From Epibacterium sp. Ofav1-8 (GTDB lineage: Bacteria > Pseudomonadota > Alphaproteobacteria > Rhodobacterales > Rhodobacteraceae): 64,000 nt of DNA. The notes under the pieces were generated by a model, which saw only the letters and a list, made by a program, of their open reading frames with translations, had not been told where the DNA came from and made no database searches. Below, piece after piece: positions 34,935-44,234 of this stretch; position 1 is the first letter of the stretch; each line of letters opens with the position of its first letter. The stretch is taken from positions 186,001 through 250,000 of the forward strand of contig NZ_JAKRFD010000003.1 of the NCBI RefSeq assembly GCF_022348185.1. The letters are read 5' to 3'. A program made the translations under genes and the position numbers.

Positions 34935-36089
34935 ATGGCTGGGAACAGTGGTGGCCCCTGGGGGGGCGGCGGTTCCTCCGGCGGCGGAGGCAACCGGGGA
35001 AACAATGGTGGTGGCGGAGGCGGCGGTGGTCGCCGTCCCGAGGATAACCAGATCCCCGAGATCGACGAGCTGGTGAAAAAGGGTCAGGAACAGTTGCGCG
35101 TGCTCATGGGCGGGCGCGGCGGTTCAGGCGGCGGTCAGGGGCCACGCGGTGGCGGCTCTGGCGGCAGCCCGCTGTTTTCCAAGGCCGGCATCATGATCGG
35201 CGCGGTCGCCGCGGTTTTCCTGTGGGGCTACAACAGCTTCTACACCGTGAAGACCGAGGAAAAATCCGTCGAGCTGTTTCTCGGCGAGTTCTCCTCTGTC
35301 GGCAATCCGGGCCTGAACTTCGCGCCCTGGCCCGTGGTCACCTATGAGGTGGTCCCGGTCAGTGTCGAACAGACCGAGAGCATCGGTGCAGGCGCCCGCG
35401 GTTCTGATGCCGGGCTGATGCTGACGGGGGATGAGAACATCATCGACGTCGATTTCCAGGTGGTCTGGAACATCAACGAACCCGACAAGTATCTGTTCAA
35501 CCTGCGTGATCCCAAGGCGACCATCCAGGCGGTGTCGGAATCTGCGATGCGCGAGATCATCGCCCAGTCGCAACTGGCGCCGATCCTGAACCGCGACCGT
35601 GGTATCATTTCGCAGCGCCTCGAAGAACTGATCCAGGCGACGCTGGACAGCTACGACGCGGGCGTGAACATCGTCCGGATCAACTTTGACGGGGCCGACC
35701 CGCCGGAGCCGGTCAAGGACGCCTTCCGCGAGGTTCAGTCTGCCGGTCAGGAACGCGACCGTCTGGAAAAACAGGCTGACGCCTATGCCAACCGCAAGCT
35801 GGCCTCCGCCCGGGGGCAGGCGGCCCAGACGCTGGAAGAAGCCGAAGCCTACCGCGCGCAGGTGGTGAACCAGGCGCAGGGTGAGGCGTCGCGCTTCAGC
35901 GCCGTGCTTGCAGAATACGAGAAGGCGCCGGAGGTCACGCGCAAGCGTCTCTATCTGGAAACCATGGAGGACGTGCTGAGCCGCGTCGACAAGATCATCC
36001 TCGACGACAACGCCGGTGGCCAGAATGCACAGGGTGTCGTGCCCTATCTGCCGCTCAATGAAATCCGTCGCTCGGGAGGGAATAACTGA
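34935..36089 (+). CDS. hflK: FtsH protease activity modulator HflK
   Basis: A 384-residue SPFH-domain membrane protein. Residues 1-80 are glycine-rich (GGGGSSGGGGNRGNNGGG), one helix anchors it (IMIGAVAAVFLWGYNSFYTV), and the SPFH/band-7 domain and a long Ala/Glu/Gln-rich coiled coil follow on the periplasmic side. HflK and HflC form a cage around FtsH and limit its proteolysis of membrane proteins. The start at 34935 has AGGAGA just upstream; an ATG 15 bases earlier overlaps that site. Its stop overlaps the hflC start by one base. Confidence 0.95.
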   Translation: MAGNSGGPWGGGGSSGGGGNRGNNGGGGGGGGRRPEDNQIPEIDELVKKGQEQLRVLMGGRGGSGGGQGPRGGGSGGSPLFSKAGIMIGAVAAVFLWGYNSFYTVKTEEKSVELFLGEFSSVGNPGLNFAPWPVVTYEVVPVSVEQTESIGAGARGSDAGLMLTGDENIIDVDFQVVWNINEPDKYLFNLRDPKATIQAVSESAMREIIAQSQLAPILNRDRGIISQRLEELIQATLDSYDAGVNIVRINFDGADPPEPVKDAFREVQSAGQERDRLEKQADAYANRKLASARGQAAQTLEEAEAYRAQVVNQAQGEASRFSAVLAEYEKAPEVTRKRLYLETMEDVLSRVDKIILDDNAGGQNAQGVVPYLPLNEIRRSGGNN

Positions 36090-36970
36090 TGAACCGCTCT
36101 ATCATTCTTCTGGTTGTTCTCGGCATTCTCGGCGTCAGTGCACTGTCGGCCTTCTTCATCGTGGACGAACGTGAAAAGGCGCTGGTGATGCGGTTTGGCC
36201 GTGTCGTCAACGTGCAGGAAGACCCGGGCCTGGCGTTCAAGCTGCCCTTTGTCGACGATGTGGTGAAATACGACGACCGGATCCTCAGCCTTGAGGTCGG
36301 GCCGCTCGAAGTCACCCCGCTGGATGACCGCCGTCTGGTGGTCGACGCCTTTGCCCGCTACCGCATCACCGATGTGCGTCGCTTCCGCGAGGCGGTGGGT
36401 ATTGGCAATATCGGCGCCGCCGAAAGCCGTCTCGACAACATCATGCGCGACCAGACCCGCGAGGTTCTGGGTACCGTCAGCTCCAACGACATTCTGTCGT
36501 CGGACCGGGCCGCGCTGATGCTGCGGATCCGCAACGGGGCGATCGCCCAGGCGCAGGCGCTGGGTCTTGAGGTGATCGACGTGCGTCTGAAGCGCACCGA
36601 CCTGCCGCAGGCCAACCTCGAGGCGACCTTTGCCCGGATGCGGGCCGAGCGCGAACGCGAAGCTGCAGACGAGATCGCCCGCGGTGAAGAAGCCGCGCAG
36701 CGCGTGCGTGCGCAGGCGGACCGGACCGAGGTCGAGCTGGTCTCCGAGGCCGAGCGTGAAGCCGAGGTTATCCGCGGTGAAGCGGATGCCGAGCGCAACA
36801 ACATCTTTGCCGAAGCTTACGGTGCGGACCCGGAGTTCTTTGAATTCTACCGCAGCCTGACCGCCTATGCGCGCTCGCTGCAAGGCGGGAACTCCTCGCT
36901 GGTGCTGTCGCCCGATAACGAGTTCTTCAACTACCTGAAGTCCTCCGAAGGCGCGAACGCAGCAGAGTAA
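36089..36970 (+). CDS. hflC: Protease modulator HflC
   Basis: A 293-residue partner of HflK. An N-terminal membrane helix (IILLVVLGILGVSALSAFFI) is followed by the band-7 domain (EKALVMRFGRVV, FKLPFVDDVVKYDDRIL) and a coiled-coil stretch rich in Ala, Glu and Arg. The gene is coupled to hflK by a one-base stop/start overlap. A terminator lies 21 bases past the stop. degP, normally next, is here separated by an unrelated insert of about 1.7 kb. Confidence 0.95.
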   Translation: MNRSIILLVVLGILGVSALSAFFIVDEREKALVMRFGRVVNVQEDPGLAFKLPFVDDVVKYDDRILSLEVGPLEVTPLDDRRLVVDAFARYRITDVRRFREAVGIGNIGAAESRLDNIMRDQTREVLGTVSSNDILSSDRAALMLRIRNGAIAQAQALGLEVIDVRLKRTDLPQANLEATFARMRAEREREAADEIARGEEAAQRVRAQADRTEVELVSEAEREAEVIRGEADAERNNIFAEAYGADPEFFEFYRSLTAYARSLQGGNSSLVLSPDNEFFNYLKSSEGANAAE

Positions 36971-36991
36971 TTCCGGCAACGAACCGACCCG

Positions 36992-37020
36992 AAAAGGCCA
37001 CCCCTGGAGGTGGCCTTTTT
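36992..37020 (+). terminator. Rho-independent terminator after hflKC
   Basis: AAAAGGCCACC pairs with GGTGGCCTTTT around CCTGGA in an 11-bp perfect stem that ends in TTTTT. Confidence 0.9.
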
Positions 37021-37300
37021 CATTCTGTAGCGGCTATTTGCGCAGGCCACTGTGGCTGCGATCAGGGTTGTGGCGCATTTTCCCATGTGATCACGATCAG
37101 AGAAACTGCGTTTTGCCGTCATAGTCGGCTTTGAGCGCATTGATCCGGATGCTGCAGCATGCTTGAAGGTCTGCTTCTGCTCTATTACGGCTACCGCACG
37201 ACCTAGCGGTTTGTGTGGAGGTTGAAGCGCCTGCCTTCCCTTCGTGTTCAAGAACTGGAAAGGTTGTAACAATTCATTTGAGAGCGAGGCGCGAAAGGTT
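37021..37300. other. Gap between the hflC terminator and the inserted gene
   Basis: No supported gene. On the minus strand a short frame ending at 37098 reads like a protein C-terminus (SIRINALKADYDGKTQFL) but has no visible start and no ribosome site. It may be the remnant of a gene cut by the event that placed the neighbouring hypothetical gene here. Confidence 0.3.
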
Positions 37301-38209
37301 ATGGGCGGAAATCAAGTGGCGCTAGCAATGTGCGAACCCGAAAAACTGCTCGAGACGCTGAACTGGCCCAAGGCTCCTTCCGAGATATGGCAGGAGCCAT
37401 TTGACCGCATTCGAGGTCACTGTGAACGGATAGCCAACACTACGGAGCCGACTGACCTCTTTGACTTCTGCGATTTCTTTCTCGACTACCAGTACATGGA
37501 GGTTCAGGAAGACCTACTAGCGTTTGGTTTTCCTAAAGCGCTTGAAGCTTGGGCACGACAGGAGCTCAGTCACCCCGACCCCAGGCGCTTCAAAGGCACT
37601 TGGCATTTTGAGGGTATGTGGGATGCACTAGCATATCGCCCGATCTATCCCGAATTTTTTAACAAGCAGCAATATCGAGCAATGACAGATTTCTTCGTTC
37701 ATGTGCTGCTGGTACGTATGGGACGCGAGGAATTTTTGTCGTTTCGAGGAAGCGAAGCCAGCCCCTACGAGTGGATTAGATTGCATGACGAATTAATCTG
37801 GCTGTTTCCTGTAGCAGAGCAAATCTGGGACGAATGGTGGAGCTTCAAAACACCTGGAATGGCTGTGTGCGCGGTTCAATGGTTGTCAGCACTGCTTTAC
37901 GAGGAAGATGAAAATCCGTTCTTCGAACCCTGGAACTCGCTAGAAGGAGGGGGGGCGCCGAACCTAACCAGGATTGATCACTTGTCTAACGGGATTGATC
38001 ACTTGTCTAAGGAGACAGCCCCATCAGCCAATACTGAGTTCATTCGTTCAACCTTGACTCCAAAATGGGCCGAAGGTGTTTTGGCTCGAGCGGTCGAAGT
38101 CTTGTCAAAACACGAGAGTTTCGATCTTGTGTACACAATGTGGTTGGACAGTTCGCGTCGATCCACCCTTTTCGAAGAGCGAGCCCGAAAACTCCTCGAA
38201 GAGATGTAA
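37301..38209 (+). CDS. Hypothetical protein of unrelated base composition, 302 residues
   Basis: A soluble protein rich in aromatic and acidic residues (LFDFCDFFLDYQYMEVQEDL, PFFEPWNSLEG). It has many Trp and Phe and no signal peptide. I recognise no family. Codon use is clearly less GC-rich than in hflC or degP, which suggests acquired DNA. An in-frame 21-base tandem repeat gives RIDHLSNGIDHLSK in the middle. The start is uncertain: ATG at 37301 has an AAAGG nearby; a GTG at 37244 would add 19 residues. It could be a phage-defence or toxin-immunity type gene, but nothing in the sequence shows that. Confidence 0.65.
   Translation: MGGNQVALAMCEPEKLLETLNWPKAPSEIWQEPFDRIRGHCERIANTTEPTDLFDFCDFFLDYQYMEVQEDLLAFGFPKALEAWARQELSHPDPRRFKGTWHFEGMWDALAYRPIYPEFFNKQQYRAMTDFFVHVLLVRMGREEFLSFRGSEASPYEWIRLHDELIWLFPVAEQIWDEWWSFKTPGMAVCAVQWLSALLYEEDENPFFEPWNSLEGGGAPNLTRIDHLSNGIDHLSKETAPSANTEFIRSTLTPKWAEGVLARAVEVLSKHESFDLVYTMWLDSSRRSTLFEERARKLLEEM
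37974..38016 (+). repeat. 21-base tandem duplication inside the hypothetical gene
   Basis: GGATTGATCACTTGTCTAA occurs twice with a 21-base period. It adds seven residues in frame (IDHLSNG, IDHLSKE) and so keeps the gene open. It looks like a recent slippage or duplication event. Confidence 0.75.
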
Positions 38210-38749
38210 CGGAATACCTAAGGACCGTGATTTCTTGGGACGACAAATAGCTGTGCTTCATTGACTTATACCTTTGAAAAACGACACTTTTCTCTCGACG
38301 GTGAGAGCAATCCGCTTTGACACGACAGCAAAAGCGGTCATAGCGGATGGACGCAGCGAAAGGCCGTTTGGTCCGCACCTTCGACGCCCAAGATAGGCGA
38401 GGCAAAAAGGTTCCCTTGTTCTTCGCCGTGCTGATGCGGGTCTTCTGCTCCGCGTCTCCCCCGGAATAATCAGTGCTCGGCGGCGGGGCCAGATCACCCA
38501 CCGCCCACCTGTTGCGCTCTGGCCGCGGTCGCGAAACCTTCACCACCCTTCACGTCGAATTGAGGTGACTGTGCGCCCCATTGCGACTGCGCGCGGAGTG
38601 GCTACATTGGGTGGCATGAATTTCCCACCCCAACGCGCAGCACCTTGTCCCTGCTTGATGCTGCGCCTGAGGCACGGGTGCGCCCTTTCCCCTTATGTGC
38701 GGGGGCGGGCGGAGACAGAGTTGACAGGCCAATTCGAAGGAGTATGTCC
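38210..38749. other. 540-base gap before degP
   Basis: I support no gene here. A minus-strand frame (38040-38546) overlaps the hypothetical gene and has unlikely composition. The first half is AT-richer, like the inserted gene; the last 150 bases resemble the rest of the chromosome and should contain the degP promoter. The right edge of the insert therefore probably lies between about 38250 and 38560. Confidence 0.4.
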
Positions 38750-40249
38750 GTGCATCCAATCACCTCACCCAAGGCCCTGAGCCGCGCGCGCGCCCATGAC
38801 GGGATGCAGAGCGGCTGGCGCCTGTTCTGGATCGCGGTCCTCGGGACCGCGCTTCTGGTCATGCAGTCGCTGTCGGCGGCTGCCCGCCCCGAGAGCCTCG
38901 CACCGCTGGCAGAGAAAGTCAGCCCGGCTGTCGTGAACATCACCACCTCGACCGTGGTCGAAGGGCGCACCGGCCCACAGGGGATCGTGCCCGAAGGCTC
39001 CCCGTTTGAGGATTTCTTCCGCGAATTCCAGGACCGCAATGGTGGCGGCAACCGTCCGCGCCGCTCTTCGGCGCTGGGGTCCGGTTTTGTGATCTCCGAG
39101 GATGGCTATATCGTCACCAACAACCACGTGATCGAGGGTGCCGACGAGATCGAGATCGAGTTCTTCCCCGGTGACGGACAGCCCGCAGATCTGCTGCCGG
39201 CGACCGTTGTTGGCACCGACCCCAACACCGACATCGCGCTCTTGAAAGTGGATGCGCCGATGCCGCTGAAGTTTGTCAAATTCGGCAACAGCGACACCGC
39301 CCGCGTCGGCGACTGGGTGGTTGCGATGGGCAACCCGCTGGGGCAGGGCTTTTCGCTCTCGGCCGGGATCGTCTCGGCGCGCAACCGGGCGCTGTCGGGG
39401 TCGTATGACGACTACATCCAGACTGACGCCGCCATCAACCGCGGCAACTCCGGTGGTCCGCTGTTTAACATGGATGGCGAAGTGGTTGGCGTGAACACCG
39501 CGATCCTGTCGCCGAACGGGGGCTCCATCGGGATCGGGTTCTCCATGGCGTCCAATGTGGTGACCAAAGTGGTCGACCAGTTGAAGGAATTTGGCGAAAC
39601 CCGCCGCGGTTGGCTTGGTGTGCGCATTCAGGACGTGACCGATGACCTGGCCGAGGCGATCGGCCTTGAGAACGACAACGGCGTCCTGATCACCGATGTG
39701 CCTGATGGCCCCGCCAAGGACGCAGGTCTTCTGGCACGGGATGTCATCACCAGCTTCGACGGTTTCGAGGTGGAAGACACCCGCGACCTGGTGCGCCGTG
39801 TGGGCGATACCGAGGTCGGCAAGACCGTGCGCGTCGTGGTGTTTCGCGATGGCAAGACCGAGACCCTGCGCGTGACTCTTGGCCGGCGCGAAGATGCGGT
39901 GGGCAACAATGCCACCACCGGCTCTGGCGAAGCTGTCCCGGATGAGGGTGAAAAAGAGCTGCTCGGTCTGACGGTCGGCGTTGTCCGCGACGACATGCGC
40001 GAGGAGCTGAACCTGGATGCCGGCACCACCGGTCTGGTGATCCTGTCGGTGGATGAGACCTCGGGCGCATGGGAAAAAGGCCTGCGCGCCGGTGATGTGA
40101 TCACCGAAGCAGGTCAGAACAAGGTGGCCTCCATCTCGGATCTTGAAGCGCAAATCGAGGCGGCCGAGGATGCGGGGCGCAAGTCCATCTTCCTGATGGT
40201 GCGTCGCGCTGGAGAGCCACGTTTCGTGGCGCTGAACCTCGACGAGTAA
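38750..40249 (+). CDS. degP: Do/DegP-type periplasmic serine protease
   Basis: A 499-residue HtrA-family protease and chaperone of the periplasm. A signal segment (LFWIAVLGTALLVMQSLSAAA) precedes the trypsin-like domain, with catalytic His in TNNHVIEGAD, Asp in PNTDIALLKVD and Ser in NRGNSGGPLFN. Two PDZ domains follow (from about residues 285 and 400). GTG at 38750 is preferred because AAGGAG ends seven bases upstream; the ATG at 38744 lies almost on top of that site. hflKC upstream and degP together serve envelope protein quality control. A terminator follows. Confidence 0.95.
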   Translation: MHPITSPKALSRARAHDGMQSGWRLFWIAVLGTALLVMQSLSAAARPESLAPLAEKVSPAVVNITTSTVVEGRTGPQGIVPEGSPFEDFFREFQDRNGGGNRPRRSSALGSGFVISEDGYIVTNNHVIEGADEIEIEFFPGDGQPADLLPATVVGTDPNTDIALLKVDAPMPLKFVKFGNSDTARVGDWVVAMGNPLGQGFSLSAGIVSARNRALSGSYDDYIQTDAAINRGNSGGPLFNMDGEVVGVNTAILSPNGGSIGIGFSMASNVVTKVVDQLKEFGETRRGWLGVRIQDVTDDLAEAIGLENDNGVLITDVPDGPAKDAGLLARDVITSFDGFEVEDTRDLVRRVGDTEVGKTVRVVVFRDGKTETLRVTLGRREDAVGNNATTGSGEAVPDEGEKELLGLTVGVVRDDMREELNLDAGTTGLVILSVDETSGAWEKGLRAGDVITEAGQNKVASISDLEAQIEAAEDAGRKSIFLMVRRAGEPRFVALNLDE

Positions 40250-40292
40250 CAGGCCTCAGCCCCCCTGGCGGGGCAGGCATCTACTTCCTCAG

Positions 40293-40326
40293 CGGCCGGC
40301 CCCATCGGGTCGGCCGTTTTGTTTTG
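40293..40326 (+). terminator. Rho-independent terminator of degP
   Basis: CGGCCGGCCC and GGGTCGGCCG form an imperfect stem followed by TTTTGTTTT. Confidence 0.85.
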
Positions 40327-40351
40327 TAGGTGGGCGTTTTTGAAACCAAAA

Positions 40352-40380
40352 GAGCCATGTGTCGGGCGGACACATGGCTC
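40352..40380. other. Perfect 12-bp hairpin before the heptanucleotide tract
   Basis: GAGCCATGTGTC and GACACATGGCTC are exact complements around GGGCG. On the minus strand TTTTGG follows, so it might end leftward transcripts; on the plus strand no T-run follows. The surrounding 40327-40640 region has no supported gene. Confidence 0.55.
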
Positions 40381-40646
40381 AAGATGGGACGGACGGCCAT
40401 TGGGATGGATAGGAGAATGACCGCCTTAAAGTCCTTATGGCAGAGGCTACGAGGGCGGACTGTGAAACAGGTTACATTCGCGGGATTTTTTTATGGCTGA
40501 ACGCTCAGTTTTTTTCTGCATCTTTTCGCAAGGCTGCGTCACATGACGCCTGGTGTCCGAACCAATGGTGCGCCAAGTCTTCTGTGGTCAGCTGCGCTTC
40601 GGAAAAGGGGGTGAGAGGCTTGACAGATGAGCGGGGACGGACGAAC

Positions 40647-40730
40647 GGTTCACGGTTCACGGTTCACGGTTCACGGTTCACGGTTCACGGTTCACGGTTC
40701 ACGGTTCACGGTTCACGGTTCACGGTTCAC
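40647..40730 (+). repeat. Heptanucleotide microsatellite (GGTTCAC)x12
   Basis: Exactly 84 bases made of 12 perfect copies of GGTTCAC. Because 7 is not a multiple of 3, each copy gained or lost shifts the reading frame; because 7 and 3 share no factor, all three forward frames read the same repeating heptapeptide GSRFTVH without stops. With 12 copies an upstream ATG at 40627, which has GAGAGG eight bases before it, is in frame with the acetyltransferase downstream. This is the layout of a contingency (phase-variable) locus. Confidence 0.95.
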
Positions 40731-40761
40731 GGTACGCGCAAGCAAAGGTTTGGGGGATAGA

Positions 40762-41301
40762 GTGGAGTTCTCAACACAGATCGACGGTCGAGAAGAGCAG
40801 ATTAAATCGCTCTTTGCGCAGACATTTGCGGCTTCGGAGGGCGCCGACGAGGGGCGCTTGATTGCTGCGCTGGTGGAGCGGTTGCTAAACACCACTCCGC
40901 GTGAGGATCTTTTTGTTTTTACGCAGGCCGAAGGTGAGGCTCTCATTGCGGCAGCGATCTTTTCTCGGCTGACGTATTCAGAGGATGCGCGATCGGTGTT
41001 CATTCTGTCCCCTATGGCCGTCGCGACAGAGCGACAGAAACAAGGGGTGGGGCAGGCCTTGTTGAAAGAGGCCTTGAACGCACTTTCCAAGGAAGGTGTT
41101 GATGTCGCCATCACCTATGGTGATCCAGCCTTTTACGGCAAGGTTGGGTTTGAGCCCCTGGACGAGGACACCGCCGCCGCCCCCTTGCCGCTGAGCCAAC
41201 CGGTCGGATGGATCGGTCAGCCGCTCCAAGAGCCTGCGTTGCTGCCACTCAAGGGGCGGTGCACCTGTGTCGCGGCGCTCGATGATCCGGCGATCTGGTA
41301 A
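40762..41301 (+). CDS. GNAT family N-acetyltransferase, possibly phase-variable
   Basis: A 179-residue acetyltransferase of the YhbS-like type. The acetyl-CoA loop is seen as ATERQKQGVGQALLKEA, and TYGDPAFYGKVGFEPL is the conserved late segment. The GTG start at 40762 has GGGGGAT upstream and gives a normal family N-terminus. A longer form starts at ATG 40627, runs through the (GGTTCAC)x12 tract in frame and adds 45 residues, mostly GSRFTVH repeats. Changes in copy number would switch the long form on and off, or change promoter spacing for the short form. The acceptor substrate is unknown. It is convergent with the Crp-type regulator by 15 bases. Confidence 0.85.
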   Translation: MEFSTQIDGREEQIKSLFAQTFAASEGADEGRLIAALVERLLNTTPREDLFVFTQAEGEALIAAAIFSRLTYSEDARSVFILSPMAVATERQKQGVGQALLKEALNALSKEGVDVAITYGDPAFYGKVGFEPLDEDTAAAPLPLSQPVGWIGQPLQEPALLPLKGRCTCVAALDDPAIW

Positions 41302-41316
41302 GCGGGGAAGGCGCCC

Positions 41317-41985
41317 TCAGATCCCCTCGGGATCGGCAAGAACCGCGAGGCCGCCGCGGTCTTTCAGTTGCAACCCGCCCCGGCTGATTTCGATCAGTCC
41401 CGCCTTACGCCAGTTCGATAGCGTCTTGGACACCGCTTCGCGGGTGGCGCCGACAAACTCCGCGAGTTCCGACTGCGACAGGCTCAGCTGGCCGTTGCCA
41501 TCTGCGGGTGTGAGATAGAGGAGCTTGCGCGCCAGCCGCACCGGCATCGGCAGGAACACCTGCTCATTGAGCTGCGTGTTCATCCAGCGCATGCGTTGCC
41601 CGGCGAGTTTCAGCATATCGCCTGCAAGCTCCGGGTGCTTTGTCAGCTGCGCGAGCACATCGCGGTGCCGCAGGCGGCGCAGGTGGCTGGGTTCGGCAGC
41701 GGTGGCAGTGGCTGTGCGCTCGCCGGGGTCGAACATGGCAATCTCGCCAAAGATCGCACCGGGGCGCATCATATCGAGCGAGAGTTTGCGTCCGGACGCG
41801 GAGAGGGTTGAGATCTCCAACGCGCCAGAAATGATCGCATAGAGGGCATCGCCCTCATCGCCCCGTTCGAACAGCACGTCGCCGGTCTTGAGGTGCACAT
41901 CGGTGGCCTGGCTGTCGAGCATGGCCCGCAGCCGATCCGAGGCTCCAAACAGGAAGCTGGATGCGGGCAGGGGGGCAATGGCCAT
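41317..41985 (-). CDS. Crp/Fnr family transcriptional regulator
   Basis: A 222-residue regulator. The cyclic-nucleotide-binding-like domain spans about 15-130 (VLFERGDEGDALYAIISGAL, PGAIFGEIAMFDPGERTATA). The helix-turn-helix is LSQSELAEFVGATREAVSKT with LSNWRKAGLIEI. There is no N-terminal Cys cluster, so it is not an FNR-type oxygen sensor; F-G-E-I-A-M-F-D-P-G-E-R-T-A-T is close to the cAMP-pocket pattern of CRP. The start at 41985 has GGAGAGC upstream; the frame extends upstream but is Pro/Arg-rich and not credible. Confidence 0.9.
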   Translation of the reverse strand: MAIAPLPASSFLFGASDRLRAMLDSQATDVHLKTGDVLFERGDEGDALYAIISGALEISTLSASGRKLSLDMMRPGAIFGEIAMFDPGERTATATAAEPSHLRRLRHRDVLAQLTKHPELAGDMLKLAGQRMRWMNTQLNEQVFLPMPVRLARKLLYLTPADGNGQLSLSQSELAEFVGATREAVSKTLSNWRKAGLIEISRGGLQLKDRGGLAVLADPEGI

Positions 41986-42124
41986 GGGGCGCTCTCCGGG
42001 CGGGCTGTCAGTGCAAGGGGGAGGATCTCTCCGTTTTTGTGTTCTAGGGGGCCCAGGGCTCTGGTGCAAGCTTGCACGTGGGATATGGAATGTTTGCGGT
42101 CCCACCTGGGCCGTGGCGCCGGTC

Positions 42125-42721
42125 CTATGTCGACCCGGGCAGATCGACGGCGCTGAGGCCAAGGCTGCGGGCCGCCCGCAGCGACAAGGTGGCGCTGTCG
42201 ATGCCAAACCCCGCCTGATAGCTGCGGATGGCGGCGCGGGTTTCGGCGTTGAGCGTGGCGGTGATCAGGCCGCTGTAGAGGTCGCGCGCGGCCAATGCCC
42301 GTTGCAGCGATGCAATATATTCCGGGGTCATCACCTCGGGGCAGGGGGTCTCGAAATAGGTTTCCTCGCGCGGCCGGGTGATCTGCTGGCGGCTGTGACT
42401 GGAGAAGGTGGCCGGGGCAAGTACGGTGCCGTCAGGGGATGTCACTTCGGGTGAGACCAGGACCTGCTCGGTCACGGTTTCGATTCGCGCCGGAATGATC
42501 ACGCTGTCCCAGCAGGTGCCAGCGGGGGCGCCCGGGGGCGCGGAGCGACCGACACCTTCGAAGGGCGCAGCGGCGACACAGGCGTTCAATGTCAGAAGGA
42601 GGAGCACCGCCATGCCACGCGCGCCGCAGGCCCGGCGAGACCGGTCCGGTATGGCTGCCCTGCACGGGGGCGCTTGCAGCGTGACGCTCTGGGCAGCGGG
42701 CGGAGGCAAAGGGGCGGGCAT
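42125..42721 (-). CDS. Putative lipoprotein with peptidoglycan-binding-like domain
   Basis: The protein carries a hydrophobic segment ending in LLLLTLNAC, a good lipobox with Cys48 if translation starts at 42721. The C-terminal 65 residues (YIASLQRALAARDLYSGLIT, NAETRAAIRSYQAGFG) match the PG-binding-1 repeat, which anchors proteins to the cell wall. The start is uncertain: ATG at 42613 leaves no positive charge before the hydrophobic core, while 42721 gives an Arg-rich n-region; neither has a strong ribosome site. It is probably a periplasmic or outer-membrane lipoprotein. Confidence 0.72.
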   Translation of the reverse strand: MPAPLPPPAAQSVTLQAPPCRAAIPDRSRRACGARGMAVLLLLTLNACVAAAPFEGVGRSAPPGAPAGTCWDSVIIPARIETVTEQVLVSPEVTSPDGTVLAPATFSSHSRQQITRPREETYFETPCPEVMTPEYIASLQRALAARDLYSGLITATLNAETRAAIRSYQAGFGIDSATLSLRAARSLGLSAVDLPGST

Positions 42722-43418
<697 letters not shown>

Positions 43419-43419
<1 letters not shown>

Positions 43420-44234
43420 TGCGCGCGGCGGGCCGGGCGCGGCGTCTTCTGACACGCATCAGGCCCCCGGTCATCCGCCGCGCCGCGCAGGCGTTGTGCC
43501 TGGGGGTGGCGGGGACGGCGACCCTGCTGAACGCGCAGGAAGCCTGGCGGGTCACGGAGGCGGAGTTTGATGCGCCCACGACCCGCTATGGCCATGCGGT
43601 TCTGGGGGATGACGTCGAATACAGCCAGCTGCGCATTCATGTGCAACAGGATGGCGACGCTGAGCAATCCGAGGCAGGTGTGCGGCGAGATGTCTTTGAG
43701 GTCGACCTGCCGGTGGATCATGTCTTTGAGGATCTTGCACCGCGCCTCTGGGACATCACCGGCGACGGGTTGCCGGAGGTTGTGGTGGTCGAGACGGATG
43801 TAGCGCAGGGCGCGCAGCTGGCGGTCTACAACAGCACGGGCGACAAGATCGCCGCCACGCCCCATATCGGCCAGGCAAACCGCTGGCTGGCGCCTGTTGG
43901 CGCCGCGGATCTGGATGGCGACGGCCATATCGAGGTGGCCTATATCGACCGGCCCCATCTGGCCAAGACCCTGCGCATCTGGCGGTTTCACTATGGCAAG
44001 CTGGTGGAGGTCGCCGCCGCGCCCGGCCTGACCAACCATCTGATCGGTGAGGATTTTATCACCTCCGGCCTGCGCGACTGCGGGCAGGGGCCGGAGATCG
44101 TGACCGTCAACGCCGACTGGTCCCGCATCATCGCCTCGCGCCTCAGCTCGGATGGCAGCATCAGCCGCCGTGATCTCGGCCCCTTTGATGCGCGGAGCCG
44201 GCTTGGTCCCGCGCTGGACTGCCAGCTGCCCTAG
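43419..44234 (+). CDS. Exported FG-GAP/VCBS repeat-like protein
   Basis: A 271-residue protein with a basic N-terminus and a signal segment (ALCLGVAGTATLLNAQEAW), so probably periplasmic. Two calcium-loop repeats are visible, DITGDGLPEVVVVE and DLDGDGHIEVAYID, as in FG-GAP/integrin-like propeller blades. It is translationally coupled to the ferredoxin gene (one-base overlap), an unexpected pairing of a cytoplasmic carrier with an exported binding-type protein. Its function is unknown. Its stop codon overlaps the end of the broken bestrophin gene on the other strand. Confidence 0.8.

Noticed and set aside
38040-38546. A 168-codon minus-strand frame between the unknown gene and degP
   Set aside because: It overlaps the better-supported gene at 37301-38209, has odd composition and no ribosome site.
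40647-40730. CRISPR array or telomere-like repeat
   Set aside because: The unit is 7 bases with no spacers, so it is a simple microsatellite.
40437-40760. A 107-codon frame that runs through the heptanucleotide tract in another phase
   Set aside because: Any frame passes through the tract without stops; the part before it has no protein-like pattern. It could be translated only as a by-product.
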